Shown here one piece after another: positions 38,730-51,460 of a DNA stretch of 64,000 nucleotides. Below the pieces are notes generated by a model. That model did not search any database, was not told where the DNA came from, and worked only from the letters and a program-made list of their open reading frames with translations. Positions within the stretch are counted from its first letter, which is position 1. Every line of letters begins with the position of its first letter. This DNA comes from Stichopus chloronotus (taxonomy: Eukaryota > Echinodermata > Holothuroidea > Aspidochirotida > Stichopodidae). Where the stretch lies: contig SFZH01000008.1 in assembly GCA_021234535.1 (NCBI GenBank), positions 1,054,001 through 1,118,000 of the forward strand, given 5' to 3'. Both the position numbers and the translations under genes were made by a program.

Positions 38730-39079
38730 TTAAAGGGAAATAGGGCGTTTGTTTTACAGAAAACAACCATATTTTTAAAACCATTATTTGTGGACATAAA
38801 ATGATAGATTATTCAGAATAACCAATTACAGTAGCCTTATTTTCAAGAAATAAGATTCTCACAGATCAGAAATTTACTTATTTGTTGCTCAACAATAATT
38901 TGTGCACCCAAACTTTTTAAAATTCAAATGATGCATCCGTTACTCATCACATGCATAATGTTTTGAGGAGATGAAGCTTTGACAGATATTTATTGATGAG
39001 ACTGAATGGTTTAACAATGGTTAAAGCGAATTTCTTTGTACGCCATGTTGGTGTATTCTAAATGCCCTATTTCACTTTA
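38730..39079. mobile_element. TTAA-ended MITE, copy 2
   Basis: This is a full-length relative of the 12348-12701 element in the same orientation. The left end is intact (TTAAAGGGAAATAGGGCG); the right end is mutated (TGCCCTATTTCACTTTA) and has lost its final TTAA match. Interior blocks such as AATTCAAATGATGCATC and ACTCATCACATGCATAATG are shared. Confidence 0.85.
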
Positions 39080-39414
39080 CAGTAGTTCAGCTAAGCTTTA
39101 AACAAATGACTGTGTATCAAACCAAGGAAACTTGTACTGTGTGTTGAGACTAAAGGCAAAATTGCAAGTCATGCTAGATTCTGGTTTAATAGGGTTATCA
39201 GTTTTTGCTAATTTTCAAGGACCTCATAGCCATTGGGAAGGGCATCACGCCAAAAAATCAAATACGAAAGAGCTGCCACCAATAGCTGTAACTCGACAAA
39301 ATAAAGTGCTATAATTTTGATTAAATAATTATGTTTACCTTTTTATCAAGTTATTAGACACGACAAAATATAATTTGTTCCCCTGCAGCATCATATCCGT
39401 TTGGGAGTTTTCTC

Positions 39415-39700
39415 ATGTTTGTGTAGGTCAAAGGTTATTTGGGTGACAAAAGGTCAAAACCTTGTATACATGATATTTTAAGGGTGATAAATGTGAGGGA
39501 TCTTATACTTAGTTTGTGAATTGTTCATATTAAGCGTGTTGATGGCCATATAGGGTAGGTGATCCCTATCGTTTTAAGTGGAGGTGAAAGGTCATTTTGG
39601 GTCACGAGAATTCAAAAGGTTTTGACCTTACTAAGATGGCATCTCAAGTAGGATAACTGTGTGGGATCTCATGCTTGTCATGTGGGCAATTCATGTTTGT
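39415..39700 (+). repeat. Diverged continuation of the GGTCA tandem array
   Basis: The order of landmarks is as in 37725-38240: AGGTCAAAGG, AAAACCTTGTAWACA, GATATTTTAA, GATCTTATACTTAG, GATCCCTATCGTTTT. The copies are more decayed. Non-repeat sequence and the MITE at 38730 separate it from the main array. Confidence 0.65.
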
Positions 39701-41401
39701 TACAATATATATCATGAGGCAAGGAATCACTGAGCCTTTTGGCTTTCTAGTTACTTTTTGTAGTAAATATTAAGGTGAAAATAATAGATTTCTTGTCTCT
39801 AAGTGGCCGAGAGCAACATCTCAAAAAAAAAAAAAAATGAAAAAAATATAACGTCATTTGCAGCTTTGTATTTTGCATTGTCTTCCTTTTCGCTTATGTG
39901 GCAATCGGTGGTCCAACACAAGGAGGACATATTTGGTACTTTCTTAGTGGAGCGCCACCATCCCTGGAGTGGAGGTGACATGTGAATGTTGGTTTATGAG
40001 TACCCCTGATTGAGGCGTTCACTCTCTGGGTCTTAACTTGCATGTAACCTGCCTTGGTTGGGATTATACAAGAATCCTAAGGAATGATATACATCCTCTT
40101 GGATTTGTTCTTACCCCCACTTTCTCCGGGGGCCTTATCACCAAGGTCCTACCCCATCTTTCCTCCGCAACTGTTTTTTTAGGAGTGGGACATTCTTGGG
40201 GCCAGACTCAAGTGGCGTCATCACTTACATACGGTGGAATTTTGGGAAGGCTATCTAAGCTGAGCCCTACCATCGGTTGGAGGGTAGAGTACCAGAAATA
40301 TTTTGATAAGAAATACCCCAAGATAAGAAATCGTCTTTCTAGGCGCCACATTATTTCTGTGTGTGAAAGCCTAACAATCCCATATGACGTGTTTCGTTAG
40401 CGATCAAATGTTATGAGATTCCCAACTTGCGAAAACTTGGCCATCAATGGATTTCATAATCATGAACTAACGTGATTTGTAAACATTGGATTAACATAGT
40501 GTGTATTTATCAAGTGTCCAAAAAATTTCATCGACTCACCCGAAGACAGAAAGGTAACGGAAGATGTGTTTCGCTTCCAATCATACATTGCAGGTACTAT
40601 CTGTGGCAACGTCCTGATTGTAGCTCTGTGACTAGGAAGTGCGCCACATTAAAAAAAAAAAAAAAACTAAGGTATGGATGGAGGGTAGGGTTACACATTT
40701 TGGATATAAAAATTATGTCTCTTTTCTATTGCTTTATTTTATTTTGGTTCGAACTTATCATCAAATTCTCAACAAAATATGGAGACAATCACTGTATCAA
40801 CATCCAATTCAAGCATGATATCATATCCACTCCTCTCCATGTATGAGCTTATCAATCATATATGGTTATGGCAGTATGTATCTGTCAAATACTCCACACA
40901 TTCGTATAGACATACATCTCTGGTAACTTCCAGGACGCACTTTATCCTCATTGAAAAATTTGTCAAATTTGTCAAATTTCAACCTTTCAAAGTCCTTCGA
41001 AGATAAGACTCTTGTAACATGATTGACTGGCAGTGTTATCCTACACTGCAAGTAGTGTGCAATGTCATAAACTACTGAGTAAGGCTTCTAAGACTGGTTG
41101 TCCTAGGGTTAATTGACATTCTCCTTTTTCATCTACGGGAGGTAATACGAAGTTCTAAACAACTTTAATAACACCATAGTTATGCAGTTACACTTTGCTG
41201 TTTTAAGGCATACCAGTATTGCAATAATTTCTATGGGAAAATAAATTATAAAAGGGCAATATTGAAGTTTCAGGTGAAACGCAATATGGCAAACTGTCTT
41301 ATGTCATTTGATGTGATTGTAGTTGTAAAAAAAACTTTGGAAGCGTTTTTATTTAACTCTTTGCTTACTGTTCGTGTATTACATTTGTGTTTTTCTTTCA
41401 C
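39701..41401. other. Intergenic, no supported gene
   Basis: A 120-codon plus frame (40038-40400) is the longest here, but it shows no domain that I recognise. On the minus strand, AATAAA at 41348-41353 lies 49 bases past the stop of the 41402-43162 gene and may be its polyadenylation signal. Confidence 0.45.
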
Positions 41402-43162
41402 CTATGTGACCAGCGTTGAAGTTAAGTTTGTTTTTTTAGCTTTTCTCGAAGAGACAAGTCCAAAAATGCACATGATTGCTACGTAAATTACCAGTATGGA
41501 AACAATTGTACCGACTATTATTAAATAAAAATATGTAGTATGAAATAAGGTCGGTTTAATGTAATTACCACTTTCCACTGGGCTCTTTGGTCTCAAATGT
41601 TCCTCTGTTGATATGGATGCCATAGATGACCCATATTCCGAAGCAGAAGCAAAGTTTTCTCCTCGGTCTGTTGATGAGGATGTGACGAGTGCTTCATACA
41701 AGGTATTCTCACTGTTACCATTTACAGAGAAATGGTCGCCACTAGCTGGGGACATTGTCATTGGGACAAGAGACATGGAAGATTTCTTGTCTCCAATGTA
41801 GTTGTTACCTCTGGGTTCTGACGTCTTTGTACCTTGAGAAACTATCTTTGATGTTATCAACGTAGAAGGACGTCTTGTTGAAGGATGAATGTACTGGTCT
41901 GATTCCATGGACCTTGCGTATTTGTTAGTTGTCGATGTTAAAAGGAAATCTCGAAAGTCGGTGAATCTAGTGTTTCCATCTGATTTGGTCTGAAATATTT
42001 GGTCTGAAAAGGAAATTGTGTCATCATCCACGGGACGTGGGGACTCCGATGAAGACGATTCCGTGACTTGGTCGAATAGCCTTTCAACAATGTGTCTTTG
42101 AGTCACCTGTGTTAGTGTTTTAGAAGAACTTGGACTCGTAGGAGAGCTTGGGACACTTTCCTGAGTAGGATGTCTCGTAAGGTTGACAACCTGTTTTATT
42201 CTTAAATGAGTGACCTTTGTTCTACCAGTGAGATAACCCCAACCAATTTGGCATGAGATGACAGCTTCTTCGAACTCCTCGGTGATGTTCTCTATGTGAA
42301 CAACGACACCATCTTCAACTTTCCTTTCCCACAGTTGATGTTTGGTTCGATTTGGTAATTGTAGCGTCGTCACAAAGTGAGCATTAGATAAAAATGTAGA
42401 GCAAGTCGCATTGTAATTTCGACGGACCGAAACTTCCATCGTAGGGGAAGGATAGAGACCAAAAGACGAATTAAAGTTGTACATTTCATTCACATCGATA
42501 TCACAAGACCTAAGTGCGCCATAACCTTCTATAAACATGAGACAGCTAACGATAGTTGGTCTCCTTGGAGCTGGCACATCCCTAAAGTCCACAACTTGCT
42601 TGAGCATGCCACGATCGATGATTTTTTGACTTGGGAGTTCTGTTTGATTCTCACCTGGCATTTTCCATTCGAGAACAGCCTCTGGAGATCCTGGTTCTGA
42701 CAAGCAAGTTAATCGCGGAATAGGTACATCACCTTCCATTAAGCATTGCGGGTATTGTTGCCTAGGAACGTATTTCACATGTATCAATATCTCGGATGCT
42801 ACCTGTTCCTTCGTGAGAGGATCTTCTGCTAGACATCTGTAGGAACCAGAGTGTTTCCTCTGGACAGTTGCAATTTTAAGTCGAACAAACTTTTTCATGG
42901 ACCTTCCAACACCTTGAGAGACAACGTGATTTGGACTTAAATCAACGAGAAAACTGTCATTAAGACTCCAAACGGTAGAGTTGTCTTTTATCCAGAACAC
43001 ATTGCTAAATCGATTTTCCTTTATTATACATTTCAGATCGATGGGTCCACCGCCTTCCCAAAATACAGCTCCTCCGAGATTTCGAATATAAACAATGTTT
43101 CCTGAAGTATTTGAAAAAGTTATCAGTAAAGACATGAATAGAATAAATTTGTATTCCGCCAT
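41402..43162 (-). CDS. Intronless three-Ig-domain type I membrane protein (gene 1)
   Basis: The 586-codon frame is complete in one exon. Residues 1-21 form a signal peptide. Ig1 is V-like (Cys45, Trp57, HSGSYRC ending at Cys110). Ig2 has Cys153, Trp166 and Cys207, plus an outer pair, Cys140 (YPQC) and Cys220. Ig3 has Cys254, a Trp at 278 in an atypical position, and Cys304. A Ser/Thr/Pro-rich stalk (about 325-540) leads to one transmembrane helix (about 544-568) and a basic 18-residue tail without tyrosine. Several N-glycosylation sequons are present. The inferred role is a cell-surface recognition or adhesion receptor; ligand and signalling are unknown. The tail lacks ITIM or ITAM tyrosines and does not end in a class I PDZ motif. 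The domain order and the outer Ig2 cysteines match the two plus-strand genes at 50150 and 56946, so it is a distant paralog oriented away from them. Confidence 0.85.
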   Translation of the reverse strand: MAEYKFILFMSLLITFSNTSGNIVYIRNLGGAVFWEGGGPIDLKCIIKENRFSNVFWIKDNSTVWSLNDSFLVDLSPNHVVSQGVGRSMKKFVRLKIATVQRKHSGSYRCLAEDPLTKEQVASEILIHVKYVPRQQYPQCLMEGDVPIPRLTCLSEPGSPEAVLEWKMPGENQTELPSQKIIDRGMLKQVVDFRDVPAPRRPTIVSCLMFIEGYGALRSCDIDVNEMYNFNSSFGLYPSPTMEVSVRRNYNATCSTFLSNAHFVTTLQLPNRTKHQLWERKVEDGVVVHIENITEEFEEAVISCQIGWGYLTGRTKVTHLRIKQVVNLTRHPTQESVPSSPTSPSSSKTLTQVTQRHIVERLFDQVTESSSSESPRPVDDDTISFSDQIFQTKSDGNTRFTDFRDFLLTSTTNKYARSMESDQYIHPSTRRPSTLITSKIVSQGTKTSEPRGNNYIGDKKSSMSLVPMTMSPASGDHFSVNGNSENTLYEALVTSSSTDRGENFASASEYGSSMASISTEEHLRPKSPVESGNYIKPTLFHTTYFYLIIVGTIVSILVIYVAIMCIFGLVSSRKAKKTNLTSTLVT

Positions 43163-43200
43163 TTTAGCATCAGCAAAACAAGCTGAATTTTATGCAAATA

Positions 43201-43236
43201 TGAGGTCTCCAGGTTATATGAGGGTGAAATTTTATA
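43201..43236 (-). promoter_or_regulatory. Putative TATA promoter of gene 1
   Basis: On the minus strand TATAAAAT begins at 43236, and a CCTCATA initiator-like site has its A at 43201, 35 bases downstream. This would give a 5' UTR of about 39 bases before the ATG at 43162. Confidence 0.5.
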
Positions 43237-46200
43237 GCTTCATGAAAATCTTGCTGGTATTTTTAGAAGTTTTCTGTATGCTCGCAAAAGCAGAGTAAGT
43301 GCTATGCCTGCCGGGGTGAGAATACTTCGTCGTTACCGATGACTCAGCGTAGTGATCACTAACTACAAATCCAATAACCTGATAGCCAAAAGCAGATTTT
43401 GAATGGACACCATAAAATGTAATTCATTGAATAATCTAATCACAAGAAGGCGTTACCACACGGAAAGTGAAGCACAGACTGCGGCGTGGTGTCTCTGTAA
43501 GACTTATTTAAAGGTCTTTCTTTTGCAACCAGCAGAAGAGCAACTTGTCAGTTAAAAAAAATACAGCATGGTACTTCTTTCTCATTAATTATTAAATGTT
43601 AAGTTCTTTATGAAACCTATAGAACGGGGGAAAATGAGAAGATTAACCACATCGCTGGTAGAGACCTCCGGTATAACCTGTGAAACAATAGTTAAGATGG
43701 AAATGATCTTCTATTTTGTGGAAGTAAACTTCGAAAATTTTGTTATCATTGACTCGAGGGGAGGAAGATATCCATAGGTAGTTAGCTGAGCTAACAACGG
43801 CTTAATTGCTCAATTGAGTGGAGTGACGTTATATACGGAAACTTCAAACAAACAATGTCAATTTATCCTTCCTCGAACACAAAATGAAAACTTAAACTTT
43901 ACATCCTCCGCCAAAGGAGGATTCAACAAGAACATAACTATTAAAATGGTTCGTTTTTTATCGGAGTAACGTCACATGTGAGTGCACTATCATGCTTTTA
44001 ACGCATGATAATGTACTCATATCTGTAATTACTTTTAACAATTTTGTTACTGGAATTCCTCACCACAATGAAATATGTAATGCGACAATGTATGATAGAT
44101 TCATAATTTGCAACAAAATTGCTGTTAATCTTCTGGTAGATGAAAATGATAAAATGAAGCTTTCTGCTGCGTCGTCATCAATTGCATGCACGTCTAGTTT
44201 TGCAAAAATGTTCTAAGGTCATATAGCTTAGTCGAATGATCCAAAAAAAAATTTATTAAATTTGCCCCGGTTTAAGAATTTCAAGATTTGTAGTGTTATT
44301 TTACCATTTACCTAACATCCAGACTAACAAATGGGACGCTGGATATGAAGGTCGCAAACCTTTTTTATTATCTTAATTATTATTCAAGGCAGATAAAGAC
44401 CAGACTACCTGTCGAAGGCATCGCGGCAGGGTGGGATAAAACTGCAGACAGAACCATAGAAGGTAGGAAGAGGGAGCCTTTTTGATTTTTTTTTAAAGTC
44501 AGTTCACTTACGTAGACAAAAAAGTTGTGAAACCTACTGAGGCAAAACAATGTTAGTTATTTTTGAAATTTCAAGTATCGGAGGTCCTCATGCGGAAACA
44601 AACCAACAAAATGATGGTTTTGATACTGATCATTCCATACATGATAAGAACAAAGGCAACCAAATAAATATGGAGCTGCATATATCTACAAACTGTTAAA
44701 TCTCACTGCTTGAAAATATCCTTCATGCGTCTTTTAGCCAGTTTGTGTCACGAATTTCAACAGCATAAATTTCACTAAGCCGACGGCATTATTTGGCAAT
44801 GGGGAATACACACAATGAAACTGTTTTTAAGATTAGTTCGGAAACTTACGTAAAGACGTTAGGTTTGCTGATAACCTAATGTAGAAATCATAGTTGCATT
44901 TGGTGACATTTAGAGGATTACTATCCTACATATTTATCAACTGGTGAACTGTAACTGCGCAAAACAAACTCATTTCACAATTTAACATCCCGGATAAATT
45001 TAGTGACACATCTGACTCTGTAATCTAAAAGAGAGGTAGTAAGTTCAGACGCAAATCCATTTCATAGTTTGTTGCATATTTTTGTCAAATTGACTAGAAA
45101 TCATAAAATTTATGGCCAGAAACTGACTAACAGACAAAGTTTGAAAATACTCAAAAGACAAAATCTAAACTTCTTCTCTTGAAAGCGTGCATTTAAAATT
45201 GACTTTTTCTGAACGTTTTGTAGTCAGATTAATGGTACAGTATATGTAAAGAAATATCTGAGAGTCTTACCCTTTAAAATTCATAGAGCCACAGTGCTGT
45301 TGGTACGCCACGTATATCGGAGCTACAGTTTGACAACCTTTTCCTGTTACGAGTTTATCAACATCAGCCTGAGGGTGACTACATATGACTTGAGAGAAAA
45401 TATCGGTCAGAGGCTACGGTAATCTGCAAACAATGGTTAGTCATTCCCTGGTCTTCCGCAGAGTACCATAATTAAATCCTGCGTCTTTGGTTAATTACAA
45501 CAAAACCAATTTTACACAGGATATCAAATTAATGCTTTAATATTCGTGATTGCATTTCCTGCAAGTTGTCAAAACGCATTTCAAGTTAAGAAGCGTACTG
45601 CGTTTCAACCATACCATCGCAGTTTTGCACTCTAGTTGTTCAAGTTGAGTTATCTCGTAAAACTTGAGAGGGGTATATGGTTTCATGTTATAATCTTTTA
45701 TATATGCCACACTCTGACATTATGACTGTTTCTGGTACATTGTTTTTTGGCTTTCCTAATTCTAAATTAAATCATAAAGTCACTACGATACAAACGACAA
45801 TTGGACCGATTATGGCGGGTAACTACATGGATAAGGAATGGAAGTAGGACCGTATAATGTCATGGACGAATAAAAAGATCATAAGACGGATTAATTTGGA
45901 CTGATACATAAATGAACACAGTGTAATAATTTGGATAAAGACTAAACAACTAGATGGGTAGATACAGAGTAATGTGATGCTATTGTTGATGGTGGGATAG
46001 GTAGAGAAGGCATTAACTCTTAGCAAAATAGTACAACATCATCATGTAAAGATATAAGATTCATATTTGTTTACTATTTTAACATTTTTAAAACTACGAA
46101 AAGGTTTTTTCCATAAATTTTTTTTTTTTTTATTTCTTCATCATTTTACTTATGTAGCCATTTAACAAACAGTACTTACCTTCAAGATATAACATCGATA

Positions 46201-49200
46201 TACCTTCGACCCGGTCAAGGTGATCACGTGAGGAATACACAGCAGAGAGCAGTAGAGGTCCCAAGGAGATATGTGGGTATTTGATAAACTTATGTTGATT
46301 TCTGAAGTAGATTTGTCTATACTAAATTTCAAAATTTACATTACATTTGCCATAGAATATCATGGACAGATTTTATTAGAGGTCAACAGAAATTGAAAAG
46401 CAGAATGAAACAAACGTTGATGGACAAGGGAACCAGAGATAAGCAACGCTTTTTAAGTCTCGTCTCTTTCTTCAACAGGGTCATTGAGTTGTTTCATGAA
46501 ACCCACTAAATTTTCCTGAACCTGTCAAGTTTCCTTCATATGAAATAATGACAAATGGTCAAACTAAAAAAATCTCCATGTGTAACATTCAAAGAAACAT
46601 TAATGAGTGAGTAATCAACGATTCATTTTGGTTTTTGAACATTCGTGACCGGCTTTTCATATGCACACAGCCAGTACTAGTCATTGTCAAAAATTTTAAA
46701 TTTTTGATAACTAACTTGGATGTAAATAACTACTGGATGTGAAACTTGACTTATTATGCTAATCATAAGCATTGTCATGTGTTTGCACCCTTCAAAAACT
46801 CACAGACTAATTGATATTAATTCAATGAACCCTTTCGAAAAAACGACACAAAATAAGGAGCAAACCAAGAAAAGACAAAAATGTCAAATATTCTGAACTG
46901 CGTGTAATAACAAATACGGGAAAAGATTTGTTATTAAGGAGTTGTTCCGGTATGCTTTCTGCACATATTTGTAAATTAACCTAAACTTTAATTCACAGTT
47001 TGTTTTGCATGTGAACAGTTTTATTTTCTGACATTTCTCATATTCTCAATTAAAGTTGCTGAAGGATGGATGTTATGTCAACTGTTTTCACGGATTCCAT
47101 GAGAGAAATTTATGAAATGAAGACTGCCACCGGAAACCTTGGATTATCGTTTGATTTGCGAGTCACTTTGGATTTACAACCTGCACTCCCCCCAACGCTA
47201 CACGTAGCAGTAAAAATTTATTTGCTTAATGCATTGTTACATTTCCCTCTTGGATGCATTTCATATGCATGGATGGTTTTTGGTCTATTGTCTGCATTTT
47301 TGCTCCGAATTTTTATAGAAATCCCGATGCAATCTCCTTAATATTAAATGCAGAGTCAGCGTAGTGCAATTTACGTCAAAAAAAAAACCAGACACGACTG
47401 TATTGTGGGTAAAATTAAAACCCGATTATGTCCGGCGTGGTCGTTATGAAAAAATAATGAAAATTATTGTGAAGGTACGAAGTCTGATCAGATCCTGATA
47501 GAACATACGTACATTAAACGTTAGAGAATATTCATTAACCTGACAGGGAGTGTTAAAACGCAATGAATATTCATAGACTAAACAGAGCATGGCAATGGCT
47601 TCTCTGTTGTAAAAGTCCCAGGCGCGCTAACCTTTTCCTGTTCCTCAGAGTGCGTCAGCTTATTTATCTGGTGAATTTCCAGGTGCCTCAGAATAGGTTG
47701 CCATATTGTCGCGATGAACCCGTCAAACTAAAAACAAGCGACAAACTAGCAGTATTTACACGACCGATTGTTGCTAGCGTGTATCGACTCTTTTCTTCAT
47801 TGCGTTGAAAAATCCGACAGAGCCATTTGGCCCAGGAATCAGACTAGACGTACCGCTTCGTAGGGTGACACAGAACCAATATGCTAGTTCCCATTACAGA
47901 GATAAATCAATCTCTACATAGATAAATAGGTCAAAGGGACTTTGCTAACAGAAAGCTAATAATATAACGACACCATTAATATAAGACCTCCTCCCAGAAG
48001 GAAAAAAAAGTACAAAGCATTACCAATACTAGTCAAACGTCATCCCCCCCCCCCCCCTTCGTTCAAACAAACTATAAACTGTACTACTTTCTAATAAGAA
48101 AACAGGATTCTTTGCAACATGCATTCATTGGCTTTGTAATAAGATTTATTTCAGTGATCGAGAGTTTTCCCATGGTTTTGTGTCTAATTGATGTTTTTGT
48201 GTTACGGAATTATTCTTCAGTGTAACCAACCTGAAACACTCAACGCAAAAGGAAAGGAAACTATCTGTACTGTCAGAAGATTTAAGCAGCTGTTTACATT
48301 TTTTATCATTTGTACTAACCCGTACTATCAAATCACAGAAAGATATAGCTAGTTTAATTTATGGTTCTGTTAGTTTGATTTTTATCTGATTTGTTAATCT
48401 TCCATTGTAGAATGTAGTCTCTGACTTTACACAAATTGGCCTTTCTTGCTCCATTTAATGTAAAGCATCCGTTGCTTAAACTCAGTCAAACTGGCTTCCT
48501 CTAACGACAGCTAGTAGGCTACAAAATACTTGAAACCTGCCAACCCCTGAGCATTTCAGAAGGAACGTTTACTGTGTAGTGAGCTAAGTTGAGAGCAAAC
48601 TGTTCTGAACTATAGAAAAACCTTTAAAATGCATGACGTATCCACTGTATTCATTCTTGATACAACAAAATAACAAACACTTGCTGACAAGAGAGCCTTT
48701 TCCAATTGGTTAACACCGTAGCGTCAACTGGCTGTCTTCGTTATCATAACATATGTAATTGCTGCGCTGGGTTTACGAAAACGTGATTGCTTAGTCTGGT
48801 GTGGTCTGTTCAGCTGTCTGGAGCAAACAAAAGAAAGACCATCTTAATACAAATGTAATCATAAGAAAGTTCGTCGGATTGAGAAGGAAAAGAGAAGTTT
48901 TTCCCAACATGCATGCCCTAACAAGGATTGTCGTTAGTATAGGCCCAAGACAACTTCCAGCTCCCTCATTCATGTAAATGTATGTGTATTTGACTTTTCG
49001 CGAAACACATCTGGTTCAGTGTGAAGTATCGTAACAATGTGTACATGATTTTACATATACACACCATGAAAATGATTCAAAGGCATGTATATACGATAGC
49101 AAGGTTCATTATTGTTATTACTGAAGTAAGAGTAACAGTAAGTGACCCGGGCCAGGAAACTACCGCTGGTTACTTCCGCAAAGAAGGATCAAAGAGGTTA

Positions 49201-49760
49201 ATATATTGAATGTCAAAGACAACTTAAAGATATATTGTGATCTTACACAGCTTTTCAGTTATGAAAGCCAAGTACACTTATCCAGTAATTTCTTCTGTCA
49301 CTGATGATCAATAATCAACTACCACTGCCTTTCTACTTCTGCCACAAAAACTCGGCATAATTTATAAGCCATATCAGAAATAACGTTAAAGTCAAAAGAA
49401 CCAGTCGATTCTTCCTAATAACACTGCCCTATATAAAATGAAATACAGCTCATATCCACTTTGAACGTCTGTCTACAAAAGTCAACATTATGTTTGTTGT
49501 TAATGAAAATATATGTCATCAATGTTGTTCTTGCGGTAAGTCTGTGTTTATCTCGTTTAAACGATACGGAACATTCACATTAAAAAAAAAAAGGAAAATG
49601 ATGAAAAAGTTGACATTGTACGTTAACCTGTCAGAAGGAAAATCTATCAGGAGTATCGTTGACGTTAACGTTCATTAACTGCTTAATAAACCTTAAGCGC
49701 ATAAGTCAAAGGTTTATTTTCTGGTAATCTCAACGTTGCTTTCTATTATGGATCGTCCTT
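43237..49760. other. Divergent intergenic region between gene 1 and gene 2
   Basis: A 6.5-kb region lies between divergently oriented receptor genes. It contains a C14 run (48044-48057). The frames at 47066-47341 and 47563-47808 are not recognised and are not called. No RNA gene was seen. Confidence 0.45.
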
Positions 49761-49764
49761 AGCG

Positions 49765-49924
49765 ACAGGGAATTATCTTACAAGTGGTTAATGATCATTT
49801 ATTGGGCGAATTTGAAACCAGGAAGACGGTACTCGTTTTAGCGTGTAATCCTGAATCAGTTTTGTTTCTCTACTAGTGTGAGCCGGGGTATTAATATACG
49901 GATACTAGCTCACTCACTTCATTC
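49765..49924 (+). promoter_or_regulatory. Promoter of gene 2, conserved with gene 3
   Basis: A TATTAATATA box starts at 49889, and a TCATTC initiator has its A at 49921, exactly 32 bases downstream. The upstream blocks CTTACAAGTGGTT, AATTTGAAACCAGGAAG, GTTTCTCTA and CGGGGTAT recur in the same order before gene 3 (about 56500-56640), where TATA-to-initiator spacing is also 32. Conservation between paralogs supports these as functional elements. Confidence 0.65.
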
Positions 49925-50149
49925 ACCGTGGGCGAACTAAACCAGTTATGTTCTTTTGAGATAATGAAAACAGTCGTAGCGCTCACACGTGTCTGATAAC
50001 TTCTCGATTGACAGAAAAATAAAAGGCAGAAGACTCTTCGATGATCTGAGTGTTATCCAGTTAAATAAAAGTATCGGCAACTTGTTTGACTTTATTTCCT
50101 TGTTCTCTGAACGTATCATACCAACCATACCACACTTTCATCAGGGAGA

Positions 50150-51460
50150 ATGTTTAACTCAGTGGTTTTGCTTATTTGCATTTTTGGGCAGCTGGTATAT
50201 GTTTCGCCTCAGTTGAGTACAACCGTTTCACCACGTGATGTTGTGGACGAATATTCTAACTTAGCACTTAAGTGTGTCGCGGATGTGCCGATTTCATACG
50301 AATCATTCGAATGGATTCTAAACGATGACGTAATTGCCACCAACTATACAGATGGAAGAGAGGGCGTGGTTGGTCAAAGATGGCGTCCCGCAGCATATAC
50401 TGCTACACTGAATAAAAGAACTAGGAGAACGATTTTCAGGTTGGACATTTCCAACTCATCGAGATCAGATACCGGTCGGTGGAAATGTCGAGGTAACAGC
50501 ACAGCTTCAGATGAAAGGGGCCTTATCGTGACGGTGAGATACAAGCCGGATAGCATGTACCCTATATGCCAGCTAAATGGGACTGGTATGATACAATGCA
50601 CCACGCAAGAAGGGGAGCCACGGGTGAGCTTACAGTGGATTGACTTCAACGAGACTCCAACACGGGCCGAAGAAGTGACAAGGGATAGCATTATTCTTTC
50701 TACTGTCAATGATGTCTCACTTCCCCCTCCAGACAACAAAAACGATTTCCTAACGTGTCAAATCACCCAAAGTGATGTAAATGAAGTCAGAAGATGTTCC
50801 GTATCGAGTCTCGATATTTATTCTGTTGCCTCTATTACTCTATCGAGAATAGTTGATCAGCTTAATGGTTTTATCTGTACTGTAACTCCCTCTAGATTCT
50901 CCGAATATCTCCGTTGGGAAATTGGGACAGACCAATTGTCCCCAGAAGAAGAGAATCTTGGAGCCAATGGGACTCAAGTGATATTTCATAACATTGACTC
51001 CAAATGGAATGGAACGATAATCAAATGCGTGTTGAAATGGGGAGCTTGGAACGACACCCACGAAATAGAATACTTATTAGTGGATAATCCTACCACTGTT
51101 CTTCCATTGACATCAACAAACACTCCAGAAGAAAACTTAAAACCTGAAAACACGCCAACTGAAGTTCCTGATAGCGAAGAAGACATCAAAAGGCCAACAA
51201 ATGGAGTTATACCTCCCAGTGAAAGGAACACAAGTAGTATTAATCCGACCGTATATAGTGGAACAGAAACCTTGTTTACCACTGATACAGCTGACTTTTC
51301 TTCAACCAAAGAGTTGATGAAGTCTTCCGCAGCTACTTCTTCTTCTGGTGTTCTTCTTATTATTTTAGTCATCGTTATTATAGTCGTTGTTTTATTTTTG
51401 ACAATGGTGTTGTGTCTTTGGTGTTCAAAAAAGGATGCTCCAACGTCTACTGTTATTTGA
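50150..51460 (+). CDS. Intronless three-Ig-domain type I membrane protein (gene 2)
   Basis: The frame has 436 codons in one exon. The signal peptide (about 1-21, VVLLICIFGQLVYVSP) aligns with that of the 56946 gene and fixes the start. Ig1 has Cys42, Trp55 and SDTGRWKC ending at Cys113. Ig2 has Cys150, Trp163 and Cys203, with outer cysteines 140 (YPIC) and 216 (RRC). Ig3 has Cys243, Trp256 and Cys293. A Thr/Pro/Glu-rich stalk (about 313-399) leads to a transmembrane helix (about 400-422) and a 14-residue tail ending STVI, a class I PDZ-binding form (T at -2, I at 0). Inferred role: plasma-membrane recognition receptor of unknown ligand. Sequence 50781-51179 is nearly identical to the paralog downstream, although Ig1 and Ig2 differ strongly. 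Upstream ATGs open a 75-codon frame (49989-50216) that overlaps the start. No close polyadenylation signal; ATTAAA at 51837 is a candidate. Confidence 0.87.
   Translation: MFNSVVLLICIFGQLVYVSPQLSTTVSPRDVVDEYSNLALKCVADVPISYESFEWILNDDVIATNYTDGREGVVGQRWRPAAYTATLNKRTRRTIFRLDISNSSRSDTGRWKCRGNSTASDERGLIVTVRYKPDSMYPICQLNGTGMIQCTTQEGEPRVSLQWIDFNETPTRAEEVTRDSIILSTVNDVSLPPPDNKNDFLTCQITQSDVNEVRRCSVSSLDIYSVASITLSRIVDQLNGFICTVTPSRFSEYLRWEIGTDQLSPEEENLGANGTQVIFHNIDSKWNGTIIKCVLKWGAWNDTHEIEYLLVDNPTTVLPLTSTNTPEENLKPENTPTEVPDSEEDIKRPTNGVIPPSERNTSSINPTVYSGTETLFTTDTADFSSTKELMKSSAATSSSGVLLIILVIVIIVVVLFLTMVLCLWCSKKDAPTSTVI

Noticed and set aside
40038..40400. 120-codon plus frame
   Set aside because: No recognisable domain, no promoter or splice context, and the length is within chance for this amount of sequence.
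47066..47808. Frames of 91 and 81 codons between the divergent Ig genes
   Set aside because: Composition is not clearly coding and no Ig cysteine/tryptophan pattern or signal peptide is present.
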